DNA of 29,450 bases from an uncultured Alcaligenaceae bacterium. Its GTDB lineage: Bacteria; Pseudomonadota; Gammaproteobacteria; Burkholderiales; Burkholderiaceae_B. Positions within the stretch are counted from its first letter, which is position 1; every line of letters starts with the position of its first letter. Of this stretch, positions 1 to 8,643 are shown in pieces. The notes below the pieces were generated by a model. The model saw nothing but the letters and a program-made list of their open reading frames with translations, had not been told where the DNA came from and ran no database searches. The translations under genes were made by a program, and so were the position numbers. The stretch lies in assembly GCA_937952975.1 (NCBI GenBank), contig CALFXX010000077.1, positions 1 to 29,450 of the forward strand. Reading direction: 5' to 3'.

Positions 1-2
1 CG

Positions 3-128
3 TCTGAGGATGCCATTGTTAGCGCACGGCGCGACCAGCTTAAAGCCGCCGTGGATTTATACAAGTCGCTAGGTGGCGGGGTGGCTGACAAAGCCGATCG
101 ATGCTTAAAAGAGGGCAGCCGTGGCTAG
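3..128 (+). CDS. C-terminal end of a TolC/NodT-family outer-membrane efflux protein (partial)
   Basis: Only the last 41 residues lie in the window; the reading frame is open from the left edge to a TAG at 126-128. The piece contains the stretch ARRDQLKAAVDLYKSLGGGV. The pattern A-R-(R/N)-x-Q-L-x-A-x-V-x-L-Y-K-x-L-G-G-G is typical of the last periplasmic helix of OprM/NodT-type outer-membrane factors, the trimeric exit ducts of type I and RND export systems. The end overlaps the GTG start of the fused ABC transporter by 8 bp, as expected for one transcription unit with the inner-membrane and adaptor genes that follow. The family call rests on this short motif and on the context. The rest of the gene is outside the window. 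Confidence 0.7.
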   Translation, partial: SEDAIVSARRDQLKAAVDLYKSLGGGVADKADRCLKEGSRG

Positions 129-3100
129 TGTCCATGATCTAGATCATCAGGTCTCGCGGCTGAGTACCTTCAAGCAATCTCGTGCGACGGTGATCGCGGC
201 TGGGGTCGTGATCAACCTCTTGGGCTTGGCCTTCCCGTTGTTGATGTTGCAACTTTATGATCGCATTCTACCGAGCCAGTCGTTAAGTACCTTGACGCTT
301 TTTGTTGTAGGCATTGCGATCGCGCTATGCCTTGAAGCCTTAACCATGATGGCTCGTAGTTCGCTCACCGCGTGGATTGCGGCAAAATTTGAGCATGCTG
401 CAATGACGCAGGCGATGAGTCGGTTCTTAAGAGAACCCATTCAAGATTTTGAGCAGAAGGGCACGGGTGAAATTACTCACACGTTGAAATCAATTAGTGG
501 TTTAAAGAGCTTGTATGCCGGCAGTAGTTATCAGCAACTCTCAGATTTACCCTTTAGCTTGTTGTACGTGCTGATTATTATGCTCATCAACCCAGTTCTG
601 GGGCAGGTGTTATTGGTGGCGCAACTCTGCTTTGCTGGATTTAGTTGGTGGTTTAGTCAAGTAAATGTGAAGCTGATGGGCAATAAAGCGGCCGCTGATC
701 AAAGGCGCGGTAACTTTATTCACGAGACGTTAAATAACATTCATACGATTAAGTCCATGACGATGGAGCTCCCGATGCTCAGACGTTATGAACGCTTGCA
801 AAATACGTGTGCAAAGGCGTTGACCCAACTCATTTATCGCTCAGACCTTTCAACGGCACTTGGTTCGACCATAAACCCCTTGGTGACGGTGTTTGTGATT
901 GGTGTGGGAGCCTATATGGTGATCCATCAATCGATGTCAGTGGGTGAACTGGCAGCCTGCACCTTTTTAGCCATGCGATCCCTCTCGCCTCTACAAAAGC
1001 TAACAGGACTTTTTGCCAAATTGCGACAAGATCGTCTTTTGGCGATCGAATTAAACAACCTTCTGTTAAAGCCCGCGCTCGTCGTCTCTGAGTTGCCTGA
1101 GGCGCAGGTGACGGACAGCACAACGGTGTTTGACGAATCACATATTGGGGCTTCGGTTCATATCGCGGGTTTGCGCTACCGGTTTGTGCGCTCTTCTGAC
1201 CCGTTTATGCTGTTTAGCAACCTGTCGCTTGAAGTGAAGTCGGGCGAATTTATTGCGTTGGTGGGCCGAGGCGGAAGCGGTCGAACGACTTTGATGCAAT
1301 GTGTGGCGGGGTTGCTGCGGCCCGAGGCAGGGAGCATCAAAATTGATGAGCAAGACGCGCAAGAAGCAGAGTTAAATGGGTCTGGCGGACGAGTGGTGTA
1401 TCTGTCGACCGCGGCAAAAATGTTTGACGGAACGTTGCTAGAAAACATTACGGCGTTTAACCCCGCGCGTGTCGCTGCCGCCTTGCAAATTGCGCAGGCG
1501 TTGGGTTTGACCGAGTTTGTTTCGAATTTGCCACGAGGTTGGGATACGGTGGTCGGCAATACAGCGAACGAAACCTTGCCGCCCGGTTATCGACAGCGTT
1601 TAGCCATTGTGCGTGCGTTTTCGAGTCAACCAAATCTGGTGCTCTTTGATGACGCCAATGCTGAAGTTGATTTACTTGGCGATCGTTTATTGCTTGAGTT
1701 TTTGAGTTCGATCAAAGGTCGCGTAACCGTCTTGATGGTGACGCAGCGCGAAGATTTTCAAACACTGGCTGACCGCCTGCTTGCGATTGAGCATGGCCAG
1801 GTTGTTGAAGTGACGTTGCAAGACTGGCAGTCTCAGCAAGTAGGCTCCTCTGCCAACGTCAACGCTGCCGTTGCAAGCTCAACCAGGCGCTTTGACGGAT
1901 ACTTTGATAAGTTGCAAGCCTCAATGGCTTCGAGTGATAAGGGACTCACGCATTGGCAGCGCGTTGAGGCAACTGTGACGCAACAGTTCTTAAAAGGAGC
2001 GAACGATTTTTCAAATTGTTTCAGTCTCTTGTTAAAACTGCTCAACGCCAGACACTCGTCGCGTGAAATCGCTGAGGTGTTGCCTTACTACGAAGAGCAC
2101 ATGGATTTGTCGGAGTTTTTGAATAGCCTGGCACGGTTAGGGTTTAAAGCGACAACGGTACCTTGTGCGTTGACGGACATTCCAGAAAGTGCATTACCTT
2201 GTTTGTTTGTTCCTGCCGGTGGCTCAAGTTTTGTCGTGCTGGGCCGAGTGGGGGACGGTGTTCGCGTAACGACCTCGATTGATCAAGAGCCGTATCTGCA
2301 TGCCAATGCGATGCTGATCGGACACGCTTACTTTATCCACCCTGTCGATATTGCCGCCAACGAAAGACAACCTGTCCGCACTGTTTTGAGGCGTTTTATT
2401 GCACAGTTTTTACAATCGGGTGTGGCCGAGCTGTTCGCCGGTCTGTTGCTGGTGACGAGCCCATTATTTTCGATGGCGATCTACAGCGCGGTGATACCTT
2501 CGGGGGCGACCGATACGCTGTTGTACCTAGGTGTCGGGACTGCGCTAGCCGTTGCTTTGTCTTTTTTGTTCACGCGCTACAGAATTGCCCTTCTAAGTTT
2601 AGTCACGGGCCGTATTGATTATCTCTTCGGCACGATGGTGACGGGACAGTTGTTAAAAATGCCCGTTGCATATACCGAAAGTGCCTCAGTCGGTGCGCAA
2701 ACGGCCAGGCTGCATGGCTTTGAGGCGATACGAGATATGTTTAGCGGACCGCTCGCTGCGACGATCCTCGATTTGCCTGTCACACTTGTTTTTTTGATTG
2801 TCCTCGCCCTTGTAAACCCTATGGCGTTGTTGGTATGCGTCGCAGTGGTGGTTGCCTACGCGTTCTTGTATTTGATCTACGAACCGATGGTCTCAAGGCA
2901 AAGTGAAAGGGTTGGGCTTGCAGTCAATGCGCGCAGCGGGTTTTTGACTGAGTCGGCTCACAAGATGCGGCTCATTAAAGAATGTGGCGTCGAGAAAATC
3001 TGGTTTAAACGTTTCAAAGATATCTCGGCTGAGGCGAGCATGCTGATGTACCAGTCTGAAAAGACTGCTGCGCGGATTGCTGCACTGTCGCACTTGTTCA

Positions 3101-4062
3101 TGATGCTGTCGGCGTTGATGATTATTGCTATTTCAGTGCCGCTTGTGATCTCGGGGTCAATTGGTTCGGGCGCGTTAGTTGCTTCGACAATGTTAATGTG
3201 GCGAATCCTGACGCCCATCCAGATGTTCTTTTCAAATTTACGTCGCTTCAACAATATTACGGCGGCGGTACGGCAGATCGACGGCTTAATGGCGATCCAA
3301 GGAGAGCGGTTTGACACCACCAATGCCGTGTCAAGACTCATGGCGGGCAAGGTTGAGTTTTCAAAGGTGTCTTTTCGCTATGCTCAAAGTGCAGACCCTG
3401 CGCTCGTGGGCGTCGATTTTTCATTGCGCCATGGGCAATCTGTCGCACTGACTGGCCCGGATGGTGGAGGTAAATCGACACTATTCAAACTGTTACTGGG
3501 GCTGTATCCGCCTCAAAGTGGTGCCATTCTGATTGACGGCATCGATATCCGTCAGTTGACGCCCTTTGAGATTCGCCGTCGAATCGGCTATATGCCTGAG
3601 GATCGGTCCCATATGTTTCGGGCAACGATTGCGCAAAATATGCGGCTTGTTAGGCCAGACGCAACGGATGACGATATCCTGACCGCGCTAGAGTTGGCTG
3701 GTGGGCTCGAGCAAGTGTTGCGTCTGCCCAATAAGCTAGATTATCGAAGCGGCGATAACAAGCAAGATTTGTCAATTAGTACGCGTCGAAAGTTTGCCCT
3801 GGCAAGGGCCTATTTAGCGGGTGCTTCAATTTTGCTGCTGGATGAACCCACTTCAGGTCTGGATCCTTTGGCTGACCAAAAGTTTGCTGAATTCTTAACC
3901 GCTGTGAAGGGAAAAATCACCGTTATTTTCGTTAGCCATAAGCCCTCGCATATCCGCTTGGCTGATACCTTAATGGTGTTTGAAAATGGTTATTTGCGTG
4001 CAACAGGTGCGCCCAACGATTTACTTAAGCCACCCACCGTGGGCACTGGGTCGAGGTCATGA
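121..4062 (+). CDS. Double (fused) type I secretion ABC transporter, TMD-NBD-C39-like-TMD-NBD
   Basis: This 1313-residue inner-membrane protein joins two HlyB/LapB-like exporter halves in one chain. Half 1 has membrane segments within residues 20-300 and a nucleotide-binding domain at about 340-580. Half 2 has a C39-peptidase-like region (about 625-755), membrane segments (about 785-1040) and a second nucleotide-binding domain (about 1065-1300). NBD1 is degenerate: the Walker A lysine is Arg388 (GRGGSGRTT), the signature is LPPGY (486-490), the catalytic Glu is Asp511 and the H-loop His is Gln542. NBD2 keeps Walker A (Lys1118), Walker B (Asp1241-Glu1242) and His1273, but its signature reads LSIST (1217-1221). 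The C39-like part lacks the usual GHF histidine (SSF, Ser703), so it should not cleave leaders. The GTG start follows AAGAGGG. It lies between an outer-membrane factor and an HlyD gene, so protein export is the likely role; the substrate is unknown. Confidence 0.85.
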   Translation: MASVHDLDHQVSRLSTFKQSRATVIAAGVVINLLGLAFPLLMLQLYDRILPSQSLSTLTLFVVGIAIALCLEALTMMARSSLTAWIAAKFEHAAMTQAMSRFLREPIQDFEQKGTGEITHTLKSISGLKSLYAGSSYQQLSDLPFSLLYVLIIMLINPVLGQVLLVAQLCFAGFSWWFSQVNVKLMGNKAAADQRRGNFIHETLNNIHTIKSMTMELPMLRRYERLQNTCAKALTQLIYRSDLSTALGSTINPLVTVFVIGVGAYMVIHQSMSVGELAACTFLAMRSLSPLQKLTGLFAKLRQDRLLAIELNNLLLKPALVVSELPEAQVTDSTTVFDESHIGASVHIAGLRYRFVRSSDPFMLFSNLSLEVKSGEFIALVGRGGSGRTTLMQCVAGLLRPEAGSIKIDEQDAQEAELNGSGGRVVYLSTAAKMFDGTLLENITAFNPARVAAALQIAQALGLTEFVSNLPRGWDTVVGNTANETLPPGYRQRLAIVRAFSSQPNLVLFDDANAEVDLLGDRLLLEFLSSIKGRVTVLMVTQREDFQTLADRLLAIEHGQVVEVTLQDWQSQQVGSSANVNAAVASSTRRFDGYFDKLQASMASSDKGLTHWQRVEATVTQQFLKGANDFSNCFSLLLKLLNARHSSREIAEVLPYYEEHMDLSEFLNSLARLGFKATTVPCALTDIPESALPCLFVPAGGSSFVVLGRVGDGVRVTTSIDQEPYLHANAMLIGHAYFIHPVDIAANERQPVRTVLRRFIAQFLQSGVAELFAGLLLVTSPLFSMAIYSAVIPSGATDTLLYLGVGTALAVALSFLFTRYRIALLSLVTGRIDYLFGTMVTGQLLKMPVAYTESASVGAQTARLHGFEAIRDMFSGPLAATILDLPVTLVFLIVLALVNPMALLVCVAVVVAYAFLYLIYEPMVSRQSERVGLAVNARSGFLTESAHKMRLIKECGVEKIWFKRFKDISAEASMLMYQSEKTAARIAALSHLFMMLSALMIIAISVPLVISGSIGSGALVASTMLMWRILTPIQMFFSNLRRFNNITAAVRQIDGLMAIQGERFDTTNAVSRLMAGKVEFSKVSFRYAQSADPALVGVDFSLRHGQSVALTGPDGGGKSTLFKLLLGLYPPQSGAILIDGIDIRQLTPFEIRRRIGYMPEDRSHMFRATIAQNMRLVRPDATDDDILTALELAGGLEQVLRLPNKLDYRSGDNKQDLSISTRRKFALARAYLAGASILLLDEPTSGLDPLADQKFAEFLTAVKGKITVIFVSHKPSHIRLADTLMVFENGYLRATGAPNDLLKPPTVGTGSRS

Positions 4063-5267
4063 ATATTTCAGGCATTAAAAAAAATGTCAGTGCAACACCG
4101 CTTGCCATTGGTCAGGCAACTGATCAGATTCTGTCAAAGTCGTTGTTGCTTGAAGAGGCTGCGCCAGCAAAGTTGGTGCGGCACATCATTTGGCTCGTCG
4201 TCGCCGCGATATTTGCTTTCATCGTTTGGGCCGGCTTTGCACAATTAGATGTGGTGAGTACAGCCAAGGGCGTCGTGGTACCCGTGCAGGCTGTCAAAGT
4301 GATACAGCACTTTGATGGTGGACGCATCGCAAGTATCGATGTGCTTGATGGGCAGGTTGTTCAGCAAGGGCAGCTGTTAATGCGCTTAAACCCAACCGAG
4401 GCGAACTCAGAGTACAAGACACTCGAGGCCAGGTACTGGTCGCTTTGGGCGAGCGCACAAAGGTTACGCGCCTTAATCAGTGATCAGACCCCTGATTTTA
4501 CAAAAATCCCCTCAAGCTACTCGATTTTGATTAAAGAGCAGTTGCTTACGCTGACCATGGCGCGCGAACAGCGTGACGTGCTCGAAGAGGATATTCGCAT
4601 CTATAAAGAGCTGCGTACGATTCGAACCGATCTTGAAAAAGAGAAATTGGTGTCGCGGGTGCAGGTGCTAGAGGCGAATAAAAACCTGAATTTGTCAGAG
4701 TCTGAGTTATTGCGATTCGAAAGAAAAAATCTTGACGACCTCAATAGCGTAGCCAGCGAGTTGGCTCAAGTTGAAAGTCAGATGTTAAAACTGCTCGACC
4801 GACTTGAACGCGTTGATATTTTGGCGCCCGTGGCAGGCACTGTACAAGATCTAAAGTTCCGTACCGTTGGTGGCGTGGTGCCGCCAGCGGCAACGGTGAT
4901 GAATCTTGTGCCTTCAGACGGTAAAGTGCACGCCGAGGTACAGATCGCCGCCAACGATATAGGCTTTGTAAAAATAGGCCAGACTGCGCGCTTGAAATTT
5001 GGTGCGTTCGACTTTATGCGCTATGGCACGATACCCGGACAGGTCACGATGATTTCGCCTTTTAGTACGATGGACGAACGCCGCGCCCCTTACTTTAAAG
5101 TGCTCATTGATATTTCTAAAACACACCTTGGGCAGCAGGCCGGTGTGATGACCGTTGAACCTGGTATGACACTTGATGCAGACATCATTACAGATCGGCA
5201 GTCGGTGCTGCGTTATTTAATGCGACCTATTTACTACGCGTTAACGCAAGGTATGCGCGAGCGTTGA
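4059..5267 (+). CDS. HlyD-family periplasmic adaptor of a type I secretion system
   Basis: A 402-residue membrane-fusion protein that should link the inner-membrane ABC transporter to the outer-membrane duct. A cytoplasmic N-terminal stretch is followed by one membrane segment at about 43-61 (IIWLVVAAIFAFIVWAGF), then the first biotinyl-lipoyl half (about 65-110, VVPVQAVKVIQHFDGGRIAS). A long charged coiled-coil hairpin (about 110-245) precedes the second lipoyl half (DILAPVAGTVQDLKF) and a beta-barrel end. The length is usual for HlyD/LapC proteins. The ATG overlaps the transporter stop by 4 bp (ATGA), so translational coupling is likely. The next gene is on the other strand, so this is the last gene of the cluster, and no RTX or adhesin substrate gene is adjacent on this side. 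Confidence 0.9.
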   Translation: MNISGIKKNVSATPLAIGQATDQILSKSLLLEEAAPAKLVRHIIWLVVAAIFAFIVWAGFAQLDVVSTAKGVVVPVQAVKVIQHFDGGRIASIDVLDGQVVQQGQLLMRLNPTEANSEYKTLEARYWSLWASAQRLRALISDQTPDFTKIPSSYSILIKEQLLTLTMAREQRDVLEEDIRIYKELRTIRTDLEKEKLVSRVQVLEANKNLNLSESELLRFERKNLDDLNSVASELAQVESQMLKLLDRLERVDILAPVAGTVQDLKFRTVGGVVPPAATVMNLVPSDGKVHAEVQIAANDIGFVKIGQTARLKFGAFDFMRYGTIPGQVTMISPFSTMDERRAPYFKVLIDISKTHLGQQAGVMTVEPGMTLDADIITDRQSVLRYLMRPIYYALTQGMRER

Positions 5268-5328
5268 TCTGTTGGTAGAGAGAGAAACCTTGGCACGCGT
5301 GTCAAGCGGCCTCGGCTCTGGTGGTTTA

Positions 5329-5354
5329 GGTCGAGCGCTCGCGTCGACCGCTCG
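5329..5354. terminator. GC-rich inverted repeat between convergent genes (possible two-way terminator)
   Basis: GGTCGA (5329-5334) and TCGACC (5344-5349) form a 6 bp stem, and CGAGCG (5332-5337) can instead pair with CGCTCG (5349-5354). It lies in the 101 bp gap between the convergent HlyD and GGDEF-EAL genes. There is no clear T-run on either side, so intrinsic termination is uncertain. Confidence 0.25.
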
Positions 5355-5368
5355 CTGGAAAGATCGTC

Positions 5369-8300
5369 TTAACTAAACGTAACGTCTGTCGCGTTGTTTG
5401 AGGTTAATAGAACTTCGTTTAACTGTTGTTGCGTCATGGGGCGCGCCAAATAGTAGCCCTGGCCAAAGTCACAACCCAATTGTTGTAGTACTTCTAGCTG
5501 CGTCTGTGTCTCGATCCCTTCTGCAATGGCTTGCATATTCATCCCGTGTGCGAGCTCAATGATGGCGCGAACAACTGCTTGGCTCTTGGGGGTGTTGTCA
5601 AGTGTCGACACAAAGTGCTGATCTATTTTGAGGTAATTAAATCGCGTATTCTGTAAGACAGCGAGCGACGAATAGCCTACGCCAAAATCATCAATGCTAA
5701 ATTGAAATCCAGCCGCTTTAAGCTGATCGATCCGCGTACGCACAACGGCAGAGGGATGCAGCATCACGTGTTCTGTAATTTCTAAAGTCACCAACGCGGG
5801 TGCAAGCTCACGCTCTTCGAGTTCTTGAGCCCATAACTTTGTGTGGTCTTCACGGGCACTGAGTTGACTTGCTGAGACATTGACCGTTACTGAAAAACCT
5901 GGTTTGGTTTGATTAAATTGCTGACAGGCTCGGGCAGCTTGGGTAAATACCCATTCGCCTAACGGCACAATCAAGCCAGAGGCCTCTGCGTGCTCTAAAA
6001 AACTTGATGGCATTCGCAATGCCTGGTTTGGAAAATTCCATCTCAGTAAAGCTTCACTCTTAATAATTTTTTGGGTGTCTAGTGCAAAGATAGGTTGAAA
6101 ATAGAGTTCAAACTCTTGTTTCTCAAGCGCTTGTCTAATCTCGGAAATGATTTGTTGTTTCTCGTTTGCTTGCCGTTGAAGCGCTGGATCAAAGACCTTG
6201 TGACGTCCTTTACCGTCTCGTTTGGCTGCGTACATTGCCTGGTCTGCGTGCATTAAAATTTCTCTGCTTGTAAGACCATCACGGGGGTATTGGGCCACGC
6301 CAACGCTGATTGAAATTTGATATACGGTATTTTTGATGTTAAAGGGCTGTTCGAATTCTTTAAGCAGCAAGTCGACCCTGGTTTCGAGTTGTTTGTCAGA
6401 GGCGAGGTCGTTGTAAATCAGCGTAAATTCGTCTCCGCCGAGACGCGCTGTCGTATCATTTGTACGCTGCAAACCGAGCAGTCGGTTGGCAACGGCGATC
6501 AGTACGTCATCGCCAACGTCGTGACCACGCGTGTCATTAATATCTTTAAAGTCGTCAAGGTCAATGAAGATGAGACAAAATGTCGACTGATTTTTTGACG
6601 CTCGGGCAATGGCCGACTCAAGTCGATTGGTCAACAGCCTTCGGTTCGCTAAGCCTGTGAGCGGATCGTATTGCGCTTGCCGCCGTGTTTGCGCGCGCGC
6701 CCTTTTTGCATCGTTTGATTGTGAAAAAAGCCAAACGCGCTGGGCAGTGTCAGAGTCGGCGTTTGGGTTCGTATAGATCGACAGGTGGCGCACGGCGGGA
6801 GCTTGACTGTGTTTAGGGTGAATAAGGATTTCACCCTCGAAATGATCGTGATGATTCAGTTGTTCCCACATGTTTTTAAACGAGTCGCTATTTGAACTCA
6901 ATGAGACGTGAGAGGTGATCCCCTGGCCAAGCAACTCTTGCTCGGTTAAGCCAATCTCAGCTAGAAAGGCAGGGTTCACGGCAATAATCTTATTTTCTTG
7001 GTCGGTGATAGCGACCATTGCCCCAATTGCCTGATACAAGCTTGCTGCGATTTTTAAACTATTTTGTTGGTGATGGATATGGGTCATATCCTGACCGTAC
7101 GAAAAAGTACGGCCCTTCGTGGTGAAAGAATTCCAAATAAATAATTTTTTTGAACCATCGCGACAGCGAACCCAAGACTCTATTTTTGAAGGGGCATAAG
7201 GGTTGGTAGAAAAAAATTTCTCGCGGTCTTCAATCATCTTACGGCGATAGGCTTCGTCTGGGTAAGCTTGACGCCACCAAGTGCTCAGATCCGGAAGCTC
7301 AGCGCTGGTGTAACCCGTTTCATGAGTGAAGCTTAAATTGACATAGTCCATCCGAGCCTCAACCTCCAAGTGCTCTGAATCGACGTCCTGACTCATTACG
7401 GCAATCGGAATAGGGATTCCATCGATCACCTGCCGAAAGACTTCTTCGGTTGTGGTGTATCGCTCTTTTTGCTTTTGAATCAATTCGATCACAATGATTG
7501 TGACCAAACCACTGACCGCGTGGCATGCGAGGAAGACTCGTAATTGAAAAAAATCAAGAACCTCACTTTGATAAAACGTGCCCGTGGTTGAAAAGGAGCC
7601 CCACACCGCAGCGATATACAAAATAGCAGTCGAGAGCGTGACGCCATGAGCGCCTAGATACAGACCCACAAAGGGGGTCAGTACAAAAACAAAATATCCT
7701 CGCGAAACGATATTATTTGCCTCGCTGTGAGGTACAAAAAACATCACATAAGCGATTGCGCTCCAGAGGACTATAAAAAATATAAGTTTTAACTTGTTGC
7801 TTGGCGTAGTCCAGTTAGTTGGAGGTGTGCTCCAAACCATCAGTGCAGGAAAGACTAGAAAGCAGCGTAACGTGGCACGCTCAAAAATGAAGAACAGTTC
7901 TCCAGCGGCTATATTTACTACATTGGCATCCAAAATGATTTTTTCGATAAAAACAAGCAGCGTGGCGCCTGCGCCAATGGCCGTCGACACCAGCGCAAGC
8001 CTAAAGATGTCAGGCAGTGATTTGATGGTGAGGGGGCGTTTGTAAACCGCTTGATCGAACTGCAGGATCGTCAAGGTCATCAGGGTAAGCGCTACGGCGT
8101 AAGCGCCTGCGAACACCACGGGTGATCCAAAGGCCGCTCGACCAATAAAACTAGCAACTAATAGTACCGGCCAATATTGTGGGCCGCTAAAAAGGAGCAC
8201 AGCGCACCAGAGTGCAATCGGAATAGCGTAGATATTGACTGTGTGCGGATTAACGTGGCCCGCTTGAAACGAGCCGTATTGAAGCAAGAACGCGACGAGA

Positions 8301-8443
8301 GCAAAAAATACAGCTTTTGAAAAGCCGGCTTTTGTCACGTTTTGGTTGATTGCGAAAAGCTTTTTTAGAAAGAGGCTCATACCTAGGCGTAAGGAGCGTG
8401 TAGCGTTCAAAGTGGATTGTGATAGAGATAGTACGTTGTGCAA
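5369..8443 (-). CDS. MASE1-PAS-PAS-GGDEF-EAL membrane c-di-GMP enzyme
   Basis: A 1024-residue protein, counted from a TTG at 8443. Residues about 25-325 form a hydrophobic multi-span MASE1-like sensor. Two PAS regions follow (about 335-450 and 455-570), the second with the typical AITDQENKIIAVNPAFL pattern. The GGDEF domain (about 575-735) has the active motif at 669-673 and an intact inhibitory RxxD site (Arg660-Asp663) exactly five residues before it. The EAL domain (about 750-1010) keeps EALLRW (Glu797) and DDFGVGYSSL. Both cyclase and phosphodiesterase activities are therefore possible, and the net direction cannot be read from sequence. An ATG at 8380 (MSLFLKKLF, just before the first membrane segment) is an alternative start; neither start has a strong ribosome-binding site. 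It is divergent from the AraC regulators and close to the cellulose genes, so it may tune the c-di-GMP pool that BcsA senses. Confidence 0.9.
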   Translation of the reverse strand: MHNVLSLSQSTLNATRSLRLGMSLFLKKLFAINQNVTKAGFSKAVFFALVAFLLQYGSFQAGHVNPHTVNIYAIPIALWCAVLLFSGPQYWPVLLVASFIGRAAFGSPVVFAGAYAVALTLMTLTILQFDQAVYKRPLTIKSLPDIFRLALVSTAIGAGATLLVFIEKIILDANVVNIAAGELFFIFERATLRCFLVFPALMVWSTPPTNWTTPSNKLKLIFFIVLWSAIAYVMFFVPHSEANNIVSRGYFVFVLTPFVGLYLGAHGVTLSTAILYIAAVWGSFSTTGTFYQSEVLDFFQLRVFLACHAVSGLVTIIVIELIQKQKERYTTTEEVFRQVIDGIPIPIAVMSQDVDSEHLEVEARMDYVNLSFTHETGYTSAELPDLSTWWRQAYPDEAYRRKMIEDREKFFSTNPYAPSKIESWVRCRDGSKKLFIWNSFTTKGRTFSYGQDMTHIHHQQNSLKIAASLYQAIGAMVAITDQENKIIAVNPAFLAEIGLTEQELLGQGITSHVSLSSNSDSFKNMWEQLNHHDHFEGEILIHPKHSQAPAVRHLSIYTNPNADSDTAQRVWLFSQSNDAKRARAQTRRQAQYDPLTGLANRRLLTNRLESAIARASKNQSTFCLIFIDLDDFKDINDTRGHDVGDDVLIAVANRLLGLQRTNDTTARLGGDEFTLIYNDLASDKQLETRVDLLLKEFEQPFNIKNTVYQISISVGVAQYPRDGLTSREILMHADQAMYAAKRDGKGRHKVFDPALQRQANEKQQIISEIRQALEKQEFELYFQPIFALDTQKIIKSEALLRWNFPNQALRMPSSFLEHAEASGLIVPLGEWVFTQAARACQQFNQTKPGFSVTVNVSASQLSAREDHTKLWAQELEERELAPALVTLEITEHVMLHPSAVVRTRIDQLKAAGFQFSIDDFGVGYSSLAVLQNTRFNYLKIDQHFVSTLDNTPKSQAVVRAIIELAHGMNMQAIAEGIETQTQLEVLQQLGCDFGQGYYLARPMTQQQLNEVLLTSNNATDVTFS

Positions 8444-8643
8444 CGAACTTGAACCTGCGTAATCAGAAATTTAATTTTCGACATTGTGACAAGCGTACGT
8501 TTCGCGTGAATGGAGGTCGAACGATCCGCTCAGCCGAGTGGTTGTTGAGAATTTGCTGCATGATACGCCAAATGGTGTAATAATCGCCTAAGTCCTTTAT
8601 TTGCATTGGCGTATTTGTGCAAGATTAACCCTAAAAATGCAAT
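8444..8643. promoter_or_regulatory. Divergent intergenic region between GGDEF-EAL and araC-like gene 1
   Basis: This 200 bp region must hold the promoters of both divergent genes. A perfect 9 bp inverted repeat is present: ATACGCCAA at 8563-8571 and TTGGCGTAT at 8606-8614, with a 34-nt gap. Two minus-strand sequences match the site family seen in front of the second regulator and bcs: TTACACCATTTGGCGTATC (8562-8580) and TTGCATTTTTAGGGTTAAT (8624-8642). The second touches the ATG of the first regulator, which would suit negative autoregulation. I see no convincing -10/-35 pair. Confidence 0.45.

Noticed and set aside
1141..1860. Degenerate NBD1 taken as evidence of a pseudogene
   Set aside because: The frame is intact for 1313 codons, both membrane domains look normal, NBD2 keeps its Walker residues, and the downstream adaptor is translationally coupled. 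An asymmetric functional transporter is more likely.
5290..5376. A 28-residue + strand ORF from TTG after GAGAGAG, just downstream of the HlyD gene
   Set aside because: It is short, Gly/Ala/Arg-rich, uses a TTG start, overlaps the end of the convergent GGDEF-EAL gene and coincides with a GC-rich inverted repeat. No family resemblance is visible.
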